64,000 nt of DNA, taken from Tanytarsus gracilentus. Its lineage: Eukaryota; Arthropoda; Insecta; Diptera; Chironomidae. The stretch covers positions 3,224,001-3,288,000 of the forward strand of contig JAXRKN010000039.1 of NCBI GenBank assembly GCA_038502055.1, in the 5' to 3' direction. The position numbers were made by a program, and so were the translations under genes. Every line of letters starts with the position of its first letter. Position 1 is the stretch's first letter. The notes under the pieces are model-generated. The model searched no databases, was not told where the DNA came from, and was given only the letters and a program-made list of their open reading frames with translations. Positions 23,617 through 37,000 of the stretch are shown here, piece after piece.

Positions 23617-25060
23617 ATATTTAAAAAAAATTTAATCGGAAAAATAAAGTTTTATTTTCTAAAAATTCCTTTTTTTGTCATCTACATCTATTCATGTTTT
23701 ATCTAAGAGTAGGTTGAGTTTCTTTTAACAAGATGAAATATCGAGAGATGAGATTTAAAAGGAAAGTTTTGACACATTGATTAAAGAGAGATTTTTACTT
23801 CAAAACATTTCTTTTAAATCTCTTAAAAATTTAAATTTCTGAGCATAAAATTCGTCGCATAGCTGAAAGTTTTTTTTACATTTTATTGATTTTTACTTAT
23901 ATTTTTATATGAAACATAACAAAATCTTTGAAAGAACGAGGTTAAGTCTAAAGATAATTTTTTCATCATAATTGTGCATATTTTCACCATTTTTCATATT
24001 CAATCTATAAGAAAAGAACATCATCGGAAGAAAACCTATGAACAGTGAAACTAATTAATAGATCTTTAGAATAACACGCTTTCAAACTCGTATACTTCGA
24101 GAGAAAATATACTCATATTAATTAGTTTTAAATATCAACATCATTAAGTTCATATTGTCGACATTTACGGGGTGAAAAAATAAAACAATCGTGGTACTTT
24201 CATTTAAAGAAATGCTATGCAGAAATAAAAAACTTAATTGGTCATTACAATCCATTAAAATGAGCAACAAGTTGTAAAATAATGCGATGATTGATTTCGA
24301 ATGGTTTCAAATTTTTAAAAAATTCCAAGATTTTGACAAAACTCAGCTTTAACTGGACATAAAATTGCTTTTACTCAAAACGTAAATTGACAGCATAATT
24401 TTTGTTCCTATATTTCGTTTAATTAAATTGATATGTGTGTTGTGTGTTATACAATTTTACAGAGCAATTGAAAATTTCTTAGAATACAAGAGAGAAGCAT
24501 CTAATTATAATCGAGTGAAAAACAAGAAGCGAGAAGAAATTTAGATTTATAGCGCTTATCACAGAAAACTGTTTTTCGCACTGGCTTTCATAAAGCTTTT
24601 GTAAATAATTCCCTTTCATATTTTTTTTGCATGTTGTGGCGGATTTGGTTGTGAATAATGCACATGTCCTCAGGGAGTTTTAATGAGGTTTTCCTTTTAT
24701 ATAAAATTATGGTAATTATTAATTTTTGACTTGTTGATCGAGCAGGAAAAAAATGCAAATAGAGTAAAATAATTAATTTTCTACAATGTTTTAATTAACA
24801 TTTTTTTTGACTTGTGCATTTTTCAAACCACCCCACCCCAACCATAAGATCAATTTTCTTAATGATCAAAATTGATCAATTCATAATCATTTCACACTTT
24901 TACAAATAAATTAAACAAATATGGAATTATCAAAAAATCGATGAGCCTTTAAATATATTTTATTTCCATTAAATGAGCAATTTCTAATTATTCAATTGTC
25001 TTCTGTTAATACTTATATGATGCTATTGATGAAACAAATTTCACAGGAAAATTCCAATTC
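23617..25060. other. Intergenic region between Tgt and the CNG channel gene
   Basis: About 1.4 kb, AT-rich, no coding signal. It holds the 3' ends of two convergent genes; an AATAAA lies shortly after the Tgt stop (near 23643). Confidence 0.6.
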
Positions 25061-28000
25061 TCAAAGCTGATCTTTATCGCGATCGAAGCTCAGGGCCTTG
25101 AAGACGCCACGACATTTAAACTGCTGTTTTCTAAGATTATGTTGATCGAAGCTTGCAGCACGTGGTCTCGAACGTGCAGTTTCGTTCTCGCTAGCGTCAG
25201 TGTCGGTGTCACTTCTTCTCTTACGCCTCCGCAACAATCCATCATTCTCGCTTGGCATTTGCAATGGTGTGTGCGATGGCTCGGAGACACTTTCACGCTT
25301 CTTTAACTCGGCTGCAAGCATTTTAACTTCCCAGTCATTGTGATGGAGTACTTCTTCTGTATTTGCCTCATCCATCTCGTCTTCATCATCAAATTCTGCA
25401 CTTGGTGATTCATTTGATGTCGTCGATTCGTCTGTGTCGTCAATGTTTACAACGACACTATCGCTCATGATGTTACCGGTCAGGTTAGATACGACAATTT
25501 TACTATTGCGTGGTGATGTCGCGCGATTCTGTGAGGAATCGAAACTTTCGGGGTCACTGCTCTCGTCCCATGATCGACTGCTCTCTTGACGCGTCGCAAA
25601 CTTCTTTTTAGCTTTTTGTCTTTTATCTTCTCCTTCACGTTCGGATGGCGGTGAGGAAGCGAAAAAAATTGTATCTTGGGAGTCGCCGCGCTAGAATGAA
25701 AATTTGTAAAGATTAATGAAAATTCTAAGAATCACAACGGCTAGACTTTAATTACATGCTGCTAAAGTTATACATAAATTAAACCCTCACCATGAATGGC
25801 AACTCCGTTGACGAGCTCCCGGATAATTCATTTTCTCTGATTGGCGTCATGCGATTTGTCTCGTATTCTAGCAAGCGATTCTGCAGTTGACATATCAACT
25901 CATCTCTCTGTTTTATTTCAATCTCTTGGTTCATGAATTTATCTTGAAATCTCCCTTGAAGATCCTTCAGATGCGAATGAATTACTTGCTTAATCCCAAA
26001 AAGAATATCTGTGTAATATTCGTGCTCCTCTAAAGAACCTAACGAATGAATAAATCCATTGAAAAAATTCAATTAGTGTTGGAATTTCATGAATAAAGAA
26101 TTTTTTTACTTTCTGTTTTGTGGTAAATTGCAAAATTGTAGCATTGCACTGGAATATGCAAATGCTTATTGTAATAAAAAGCTCTCACAAAGTTTTCTAA
26201 AACTTCCAGAGTGATTTTGTGCACTCAACGAGGGAATTATTCGTGTTCGAGGGGACATTACTCAGGAGATTTTAAAGTTGATTACCGAGTAATTTCCCCT
26301 TTGAAATATAAGAAACAAATTTAACAATATACGAGTGACCCCTTTCTCATGGCTAATCCAACATACATACATGTACAAAATGCATCCATGATAATGCTCT
26401 TTTAGACTTTTAAGAAGCCTTATCATGCATGCACACCTACCGTAAAATTGTGATGCAAATATTCATACATACTGACAGTGAGTTGTCTGGCTTTATATAC
26501 CGATGTGCATATTTACTGAGTATATCGTACTAATAAAAAGCTTTGAAATCATGTTAAGCTTAAAATAATCTACTTACTACTGGATGCTTAAAATTCACAA
26601 AATTGAAAACTATAAAATTCCTTAAAATATTTTTCACACTTGAGTGGCATTAATGTTTTATGAGAAATAAATAAAATAGTGGGTTCGTTAAAAATTTAAA
26701 TTTTTAAATCCAACCGTCACAAAATCAATTTACACCCATATCAAAATCAAATTTCCTAAATTTGCATGTGATCAAAATGATTTTAGAATAAAATTTACGG
26801 TTGTGAACATTTTAATTAACTTTTTCCACAAACAGCACAACAATAACTTCTCTCCATGTGAATTCGTGGTGTGTGCATTTTTCTCAAAAAAAAAACACCA
26901 ACTTAAAGTTGTGAAAATGGTTACAAAATAATAATCAAGTATATACATGAGCCATACACGTGTGATGTATATAACAAAACAATTGAATTGTTTATGAAAT
27001 CAAGTACCTTTGATTAGCTTCCTCTCCCCATGGTTGTCTGAAACAAATGCAAGCGTTCCAGTGCTTATGTCTGAGTTACTGACATTGTTATTTAATGGCG
27101 ACGGTAGTTTGGGTTTTGACATTTCCAAAGGTAGTGGCTGAGGTTGAGGCGGTGGTGGTGGGGTTAAAATTCTCGGAGGTTCCTCAATCGTAATTGATGC
27201 GTCAGCGGAATAATTAAATTTATTTGTACACGTCGTTTCAATCACATGATCGTCTTGTGCGTTAGAGATTGGATACAAAGCGGGAGGATGAGAAGTTGTG
27301 GGGGAAAATACGGGAGGGTATTGAGGAGAGATGTCATTGGGTGAGTCTTTGAGGGACTCTTCTGGTTCTTCGGTTAACGTGGTACTTGGTGGACTGGAAA
27401 GAGTATGGTTGAAGGTTACGCTTTTCGTAAATTTAGTTCGTCGCGCCACATACCCTTCTAGAGTTTGAGCACGCATCAGACGCTTAATTTCCTGTCGATC
27501 GCCTTGCTTTGCACTCGTCACATTCTGCGATAAACGATCTTCCGATAATTTTCTTCTTAAAATACTTTTTAAATTTTTACGCTCAATTGTTTCATTCGAT
27601 TCTGGACTGAGGGGAGTTTTGGTGTTCATTGGAATGAGATTCATGAAATTGAGTGGTCCTAAGGGAAAGAGTGAAGTGCCACGGATCATGCATGACGCCT
27701 CACTCTGACTACGTGTCAAGACCTCCATTACATCCGAGGAATTGCTCGAGTCCGTGTAGTCGAGACTGAGACTTCTCGTTGTCTGTATGGCAGACTCAAG
27801 TTCCGCCAATTTTTGGCGCTCATTCAAAATCTTCAATTTCTTGACGAACGGAAGGCCACTGTATTCCGGCGATAAATCATCAACAGATCGATAGCTCTTC
27901 GGCTCATCATCCTTGAGCTTATTAAACGGTCGGGACTTTAATTTTTTAGTTTCACTATCGCTACAACTAGTCTTTTGTTCATCATTCATGGGACGAGGAT

Positions 28001-31000
28001 GAGTGAAGGGAGAAAGGGATTGCAATGCAGGTTCATCTAACTTATTCGCAAAATAATTTAAATTAACAGGCATGGAAGATTTAATTGATGTTTTAGACAA
28101 CTTTGGTGAGTCTTCGTTAAAATTATTACTCAGTGATGTGTAACTGCCACCCAATCCGACGACAGTCGCACGTTTCAATTTCGTCCATGGCGTTAGATCG
28201 TCTTTCGTTGAATGACCGAATGATTTAATTTTCTCCTTGAATTGTTTTGTCGTCGACGGTTTTTTGGGTTTAAATGCTGACGTTGATGGAAGGAGCTGCT
28301 GTTTCGCATCCAACGAATCCACACTGCCACTTGTCTTCTCCTCTTTCTGTAGGTTTCGAATTCGATCCTTGAAAGAGACTTTTAAATTCGTTCGAGTGAT
28401 GCCGGCATCATTTGACACCGATGCCTGATGGACTTTTATTGTGGGCGATGTGGGACTGAGGCTCGCCTTTCGAGAGCCTTGCGATGATGCACTCAACTAT
28501 TTATGATTGTGTGAGCGAATAAAGTGAAATATTTTAATTGACATCACTTACCCTTGATTGACTGTCCCTCGAATGCTTTTCATTCTCCTCTTTAGACTTC
28601 AAAATTTTTAGTCTCTGGAAAAGCGGCAATCCTGCTCCAATGACTTCGTGCTCGGGTTCTTCTTGTATCGAGGCCTGTGGTGATATGGTAGATGAAACAT
28701 GAGAGTGTGTTGGTGGTGAAACAACAGGTGGTGTCATGTGCTTTAGAGCTCGCTCTTCGCGATCCTACATGTCATCGCGTGCACACACGTTTACAAAAAC
28801 AAAAAAGGGAGAAAAGTATTTGTTGTATAAGTCTATACCGTCTATCGCTATCATGTTGAGGCTAAACTTAATCCTCATGTTTTACTTTGTAGCGGTTTTT
28901 AAATAAAAGAATATCTAAAATGTTCAAAACTAAACCTATGAAATTAAATGCATGTGATTTAAAAGTGTGTCCGATGGAATGTTCAGTGCTTTTCTAGCGA
29001 TTTTAAAGTTCTGTATTTTTAGAGTTGAAATGATGCAAGACAAGTTTTAATGTTGAAATGGGTGAGGAGGAGGGGTTACATTTAGCGAGAAAGTTGGACA
29101 CTTATGTGCTGTGATTTTTTTTAAAATAAAGGTGAATTTACATTTTGAATGGTTTGAATTTATATTGAAAAATAATTCTAAAGTGTCCACTTCTCGATTC
29201 TTCCACAAATTTCATTCATTAAAAGCATCCAGACAGAGTTAGAATGGGAAACATTTAAAAAGCACAATCAAACTCATGTTAGATAAATGCCACAAAAGCA
29301 TTCACAATTGCATGACGAATCGAATGAAAAGCGGGCTACAAGGGATTTATGATGATGCCATTGATGTGATTTGAGCATAATGAAATTCATACATATCTGC
29401 GAATCAATTTATATTTGTTCACTCCACATCCAGACTGTGTGAGCTGTTCAATTATATTTCATGAGCCATTGATTCGCGTGAATGAGATTAAGCGAAAGCG
29501 ATTTTAATGAGGAAAATAAATGGTGGAGGTGGTGGAAAAGCCATTCACAATGTACATATCAACCATTGAGATCGTTAAAAGAACGGAGAGAAAAAAATGG
29601 AAAATGAAAGAAAAAGACAGAAGAGAAAATTATTATAAAAAAGTGATTTATAGCAAAATTAAACTCTCTGAGTAAATCGATATGCTGTCAAGCTTTGATT
29701 TTGAGCTTTAAAGCTCAATAATTTTTTTATGCAAGAATATTTTAATTTCTAGAATTGAGTTGATTTCTGCATACAAATTTTTTGTTCTAACGTTTTTTAA
29801 AAATTTAAATTCCAAAAAAATTTAAATCCAGCATTATCGATTGTTCAGAGTTTAAAGGGAAAATAATTAAATTAATGTGATGGAGAGTAAATAAATCAAC
29901 TTAAAGACAAAAGAAAAAAACTGAACAAAAGAATTTAAGGAAGGACAAAAGAAGAAAAATTTAAATCAAGATTAACAGCACATCAAGGAAGGCATCGAAA
30001 TCTGACTTGTTTTTCCTTTAAAAGACGCAATCGATGTAACAAAGGCAGACCAGCACCGATAGGACTTGAAATTATTGCCGCCTCCTTTTTGTCTTCTTTC
30101 GGACATTCTTCATCATCAGCATTTAAGTCATCGGATTTTACCCTTTGCATGCGACGTAACACTCCTTTCGACAATTTCTGTCCTTTCAATGGCTGAAGCT
30201 CAATTGACTCGTCGCTTTTCCGCTGCGTGCTTCCCCTGAGAAAAAATTAATAAGTTAAATTTCGTGAATTTCCAATCTATTGGTCTTTAGGGATAAAATT
30301 ATCAAAATTTATTACCTCGGCTTCTTTAAGGCATTTTTCAATCCTTTCACGTCATTCTTAAATTTATCTACGATACGTTTTGACGCACTATCGCTACTAT
30401 CACAAAGACCTAGCTGTGCGTTTGCTTCTGCCAGTGCCGCAGCCGCATCTCGGTCCCTTTTCGCAACGTGTCTTTTGTTGATACAACGAGCTTCCATTAA
30501 TCGCTTCCGACCGAGTGTCTGCAGAATTTCTTGTGCTTCCGGATAATCCTTCATTGCAGCTAATACATCTTCACGTGACAGTGAAAAGAGCTCGGAATAT
30601 CCCACTGATCTCACATCCGCTGTACGTCTGAAAGAGAGAGATGGAAAGGCATGTAAGCTGTGTTGAAACATGCCCAGAAAGGAAATCTTCAAAAATTATG
30701 TAAGTTTAAGATTTTTTTTTACTCTCTGGGGCATAAGAAAAATTTCGCTTGAAAATTAATCTCACTTATTCAGTCCATCCAAATTGAGAATCCCTATTTC
30801 GCCGAAGAAATCTCCCGCCTTCATGGATGTGAGTACACGACCTGTTTCACTCAGCACTTCCAATATCCCATCGGCAATGATGAACATTTCCCTAGCTACT
30901 TCGCCCTTACGACAAATTGAATCACCGGGGGTGAAAATGTAAGCCTTCATTTTAAGCACGAGATCGTGCAAGAATTCCGGTTGACATTCTTGAAAAATTG

Positions 31001-34000
31001 TCACCTTAATAAAAGAAGAAAAAGATGGGATATAAAAAAATATTATTTAAAATAATTTTAAAGGATTTTTTTTAATTTAATCATCAGCTTTAAAATGATA
31101 TTCCAGACATTTGACGAAAATAACCTCATTTTCTAAATCTCTTAAAATCTGTCACAAAACATTTGTTGTCAAGTCATGTAATGGAAGTGTTACCTTTTTC
31201 AAAACACTGAGGTTGACATGTAATGCCAATTCGGTTTTCAATTTATCGGGCAAAAGGCCAAGTGCAGTATTAATATCACCGCCGCCTTGTATCCGTCCAC
31301 GTGACCAACTGTAATCGTACCATCGTAACACACGTCGCTTCATATCGCCTGGCACTTTATGATGCCTCATATAAGTCTTTGCTCCATCTAACAATCGCTC
31401 GAATTCAAGTCTGTTTGCGTTTCGATTCGTTATCACATTTCCCACTTGGCCCACGATGGTTGCAAAAATAAAAACTCCAATCAAATAGCTGACGATAGTA
31501 AAAATATACCTGTGGGGTGGAAAGAAGAAGAATGACCACATAAATCATACATCATTGGAATTAGATTTTATTTTTTTCTTTATATGTGATTATAATGGGA
31601 TTTTTTATGTGTATATGGTGTGGTGGTAAAGTTGGCTCACATTGTTATGTTTTTGGCTTGGCAAACATAAAGTTTATTTTCTAGAAATTGATTGGTCAAT
31701 GGCCAAAAAACTGTTGGTCATTTAGAGAGGAGTTTTAAGATTTAATTTTTTGAAACATTTTAATGCATTTTTGATTCCATAAACTTTTTAATTATCCAAA
31801 TTTGCTTCAAAAACTTTTCATAGTTTAAATCACAAACAAAAAAGTGCTTCAAAAATTCTGTTTTGTCAAAAATCATTGACTCGACATTCTTTGCAAATTT
31901 AGATTTGAAAAAAAAGTTTGTCGTGTTGAAAATTTTGTTTTTTGCAACACGCTACAGAAAAACTTTTGTTGTTGATGATAATTTTGTGTGCAGTTATAAA
32001 CAATCTAATCAACAGTTTTAGCATAAAGTATTGAAATATTTTAGTGTTAAAAATTTCCAAAATTTATTTTTAATACTTTTTGATTGATTGATTGATTGAT
32101 TGATTACTAATAGGTAGCACGCTGGAGTTACCAGGAAGACGCGCCGTTTTATTTCTTTTCAGAGCTCGAAAGCTTGATAAGGATAAAAACTAACCATGCA
32201 GAACTCTTAAGATTTCTCTTAAGAATGATATAATACCCTTTTTTCCCCTCAAAGCAGGCTGGTCGCCCACCTCGAGTGCAAGCACGTCTTGAGAAAGCGC
32301 ACTAGCGATCGAATAACCCCTATTGAGTGTTGTAATGTTGTCGTATGGAACGCCCAGGGAAAAAACAAAAGGACGCCGTAATCCATGACGTAAAATTTTT
32401 CATTATGAACAGTCTTGTGTCACTCATAGGTTTTATATATTTTTATTACTCTCGTTTTAAAATAAATAAATAAATCAAGTGTTTGATTTTTAAAGTTACC
32501 GCCACTACAACCTTCCTCAGCCCTGACAAGCTGTTAGGCACTGGCCCACCCACATCACATAACATACAAACATTCAACATAAAAAACTATAAAAGGTCAA
32601 CCAATTGTATAAAAGTTTGGTAAATCTTCAACCGTCCTCCATCTAATCTAGTCAATTAGCATGGGTAGTCAAGGTCTTAAATCAAAATTTATTTTTAATA
32701 CTTTTTAGTTACATTTTAAATAAAACAAAAAAAATATGAAAATTTTTCGAAATATAATTCTTCGAGACTCAAATACCACATGACCTTAAAATGTTTAGGA
32801 ATCTCATAACACCTCCACCCTTACCACTTGTTTTTATGTGCCAAAAACATATACAAGTTGATAAATTGTGCAACAATATAATAATAAAAAAAAACTTTCT
32901 CTTCAATATTAATATGAAAAAGTTTTTTTTTCTACTAAACAACAATCAAAGTTTTCGAATATATTTTATATCGCATTCTATATGCAGTTATGCTTTCAGT
33001 ACATTCTCTTATTTTTATGCTCTCTTGAAAATCCTCAAAGCACACACAAGAAAAAATACTCGTAAATAATATTTTTTTTTCTAACCACTCCGCATAACCA
33101 CTCAACCCACTTTTTCTTATGTAATACCGTAAGGGTAAATTAAAAGATTCACAAAATGGATTTTATGCGTGTGTTGAGTGTGTTTGTTGAAAGTTAATCA
33201 AATTCATTCAATTATATCTTTGAGGTTGCAGCAAAAAAGGCCCATTAGACTCATTCGACCATGTACATTGCGGAAATCCTTTATGCAAGGAGAAGGCACT
33301 AAATTTTTAAAGAGTTCAAAAATATTTTTAAATCTAGAAAATTTACTTTTAATAAAATATTTGATATGAACCAGAGTGTTGCTCCCCATTTTAATAAAAA
33401 TCGAGAAATTTTTGAAGGCTGTCGGAAAAAACATATTCGAAAACTTTGATTAAAAAGTATCACAAACCCGCTCGATATGTGAAATATATTTTTGCAAAAT
33501 GAACTTTTTCCTTTTCCATTTTTTTTCTCATTTCATATAATAAACGAAATGCACAACATGCTGTGTGTATCAGAGAAGGGAGTGAGATTCAACTGTCCAA
33601 AAACTTGTGCTGTCTATTTTATTTACAGAGGATCATTGACAATATTTTTCTAGGCAAAAACAGTTGTTAGCAAATTGTTTGAGTTTTCACGTTGAATGCA
33701 TTAATTTTTTTTGAAAATTATTTGTCGGCCACGTGTTGAAAATAATCAACAAGCATTTTTTGGCATGGTAAAAAATTAAAGATAATGCCGGGAAAAATAT
33801 TTTGCCGTCAGATGTGAAAACATTTTCTCAAAAAATTGAAAATAAAAGAAGAAACCTAGACATACATAGACCTTTGTCAATTTACGACAATTGCAAGCTT
33901 TAATAAAACAACGAGGGTGAAAATCGATAGACTTTAATTTTCATTTGACGGGCAGCCTCCAAAATATTTCTCGGTATACCTTAACAAATAAATTTTTATT

Positions 34001-37000
34001 TCTAAATTTTGCTCGATATAAAATATATTCGAAAAATTTGTAAAGAGGTAAAAAAGGTTTAATGCCTACCCAAAATTGGAGTTGAATTGTAGAAGACGGG
34101 ATTTAAGGCCACGGCGGGGAATTGAGAGAGGCCCGTCCTCAGAATCGGAAGGTCTACATCAGAGGATTAATTATTATTAAACACAGGTTACGACCAAACG
34201 GGAATAAAAACTCCATTCTCTTTAAATATTTAAGTGATTTAACAGACCACGTTATACATCTCGATATGATCCGAGAAAAAGGACGGAAGAGGAAAATTAA
34301 AAGACTATAATGAATTTTGTCATTATCACATAGAAAGTTATTGAATGTGAAATATTTAAAATATTCAGTAAATTTTTTTTCATCGAGCAATTCAATTTTA
34401 TTTCCCCCCTCTCAAAAACTGTTAGAAGTCGGAAGACACGACATAAATTAATTAATTTTTGAATGTTTTATTTTTTACATACTCAGCATTTGTTTCCGGC
34501 GTCGGTAAATCTCCGATTGTGGTGAGGGTCAACGTCGACCAATATAAACTTCCTAAGTACTTTCTAGATAGAGTCGCATAATCTCCTGGACGGAATGGAT
34601 AGACCCAATCTCCCTAGATAATAATAGAACAGACAATGTAATAAATAATGTGACATTGTGGCTTAGAGTCAAGTGCGGTTGAACGCTCGAAGGTGAATGC
34701 TTCTTCCTGTGTCAATATTTGCATATTAAATTATTACTTTGAGACTTTTTAAGAATTTGAGAGATATTTTATTACTCAAATATTTAACGTCTTTTTGGCT
34801 TTTAAAATTCTCAAATTTCATAAGTTTCCAACCTCACAAACCACGATAATAAATTAATAATTCTACCCTTGAGGATACCGAAAGTTAATAAACGATGATA
34901 ACCCACGACGTGGTGTAAAGAAGAAAATTTTAGGTAATTCGAAACTTTGTCACAGAGAGAAGCCACATTTAATGTTTGATTATAATCTAATGACAGTGTA
35001 AATTACCTGAAACCCTTCGGCTTCCGACAGGAGATAGTAAAAGCATCCAAACCAATGTGCGAGTATGAGTAAAATGTGTATTAAGTTGATAACTCGCCAC
35101 AAATTTGGCCAAACCGTTCGGCTCTCAACAATGTAATAATATTTAACAATTCTGTAAACCTGCGGTTAGGACGAAAGAAAATTAAATTTATTTTATGTCT
35201 CATTTAACTTGTTCTTTTTTTTGAGGGGTTGGTTTAGGTTTAATGCGAGATTCAATTTACATTCGGATTTTGTGGTGTTTATTACAAAGTTTGAAAGGCT
35301 TCTTGGGGAAAATTTAAATAAAATGTTTTGAAAATTTGATAAATGGTTTTTGAATGGTTTTTAAAACTTTAAAAATAAATCTTCAAGGCCTTCTTAGAAC
35401 AACCAACCCCTAAAGAATCATTTTCCACAAACTTACCTTGAAAAATCGTGGAAAACGCAGCAGTGGATTCGGTCCAAATCGAAACTGTAGAATATCTAGC
35501 GGTATTAACGATACTATATCGAGTAGAAATTTTCTCGAGCGCACATAGTTTAATGCTAATTTTTTGCTATCATAAACCTACGTGCACATCCATATCCGTT
35601 TGAAATATGAAGACAGCGATGAGATAAAAAAATACTTCATTAATATTCAGCTGTGAGATTCAATCATATTTTCAAAAAGGAATGGACACTCTGTAAATTT
35701 AAATAAAAGCTTGAGCACAACGTGTTCATTCCTTGCTTTAAAATTCAAATTCATCGAGTTGAAAGTTCGAAAATATTTGTTTTACGCACCATTAACCCTT
35801 GCTCTAAGTAACCCGTTCTCAGTTGTACCACAACATCTAATACGAACACTATATCAGTCAGGCTATCACAAATTACCCAAAATTCAAACGCTCGTTCCTA
35901 AATTTGTTGTGAATGACGTGGAAAAAGAGAAAAGAAAAATATAAATGAAATATGGAGAGCTTTTAATGTATGTACGAACTCGTCTATTTCAAGCCTTTTC
36001 TTGGGGGTGTTACTGTGTTACTACCGAAAAAAATTGAAAAAGTTTTCAGTCTTTTTGGTAAACAAATCAACTTCATTATTCATTTATGTCGGAGGTGGAA
36101 TCTTTTTTAAAAAAATACTTCAAAACTTTATAAATGAAATTTCTAAAGTTTTCTTAAAATTAAAAAAAAATCGTGATAAATATTTTTTTTAAAAAAACAT
36201 CCCTTGAAATACTTTTTCAATTTTCCTTCAACCCACTCGCTGAAACCTCATCGTCATACACACACTCATCTACATAATGAATGAATGAGCCGTTGAACCT
36301 TCCTCAGGCATGTGTCATTTACCTGAAGCTCGGGAAAGCTCTGTCGCACAATCAATGTCCATAAATTATATAAGACACATACTGTGAGCACCATCAACCA
36401 ATAGAAATAAAAATTCTCATCAGGATTCACGACGCTCGTTGGTGGTTTTATGTAGCGTCTTCGTCTTCGAGTGTGTTTTTCTGTGTCTGGTCCTTCGGAG
36501 CCGGTATCCTCAACTGTTTCCTTTTAGAGTTGATTGTGTCGATGATTTGTGAGAGAAAAAAATCATTTTTTAAGTATTTACTCAAGTTATTTTCCAATCA
36601 ATGTGTGGACAAATTTTTTATTTAATTCGAAAAGTGTCATTAACTATAGAGAAAGTTTTCATCTCTTGATAATTTTCCACACCATAGACAGTAAAGAACT
36701 CACTTGAGTTTCCGGTATTTGTCGAGTGGAAAAGCGCTTTAGGAACGAATCTTCACGCTTAAGTGTCGGTTTCTTTGGCGCTATTGCAGAGGAAATTTGA
36801 ACTGTCGTACGAAGCTTCATCCATCGTTGATTCGACTTCGTTCTGTGTGTATCGATGGACCCGAGATGTAATTGAGATGCGAACAAATAAATATAAGAAG
36901 AAGAAGGAGGGAGGAAAGTTAAGTTTTTGTGTGTCTGACAGATGGTCATGTTGAGAGAGAGAAAGTCAAGAAAGTTTTGTAGTAAAGCAAAATTTACAAA

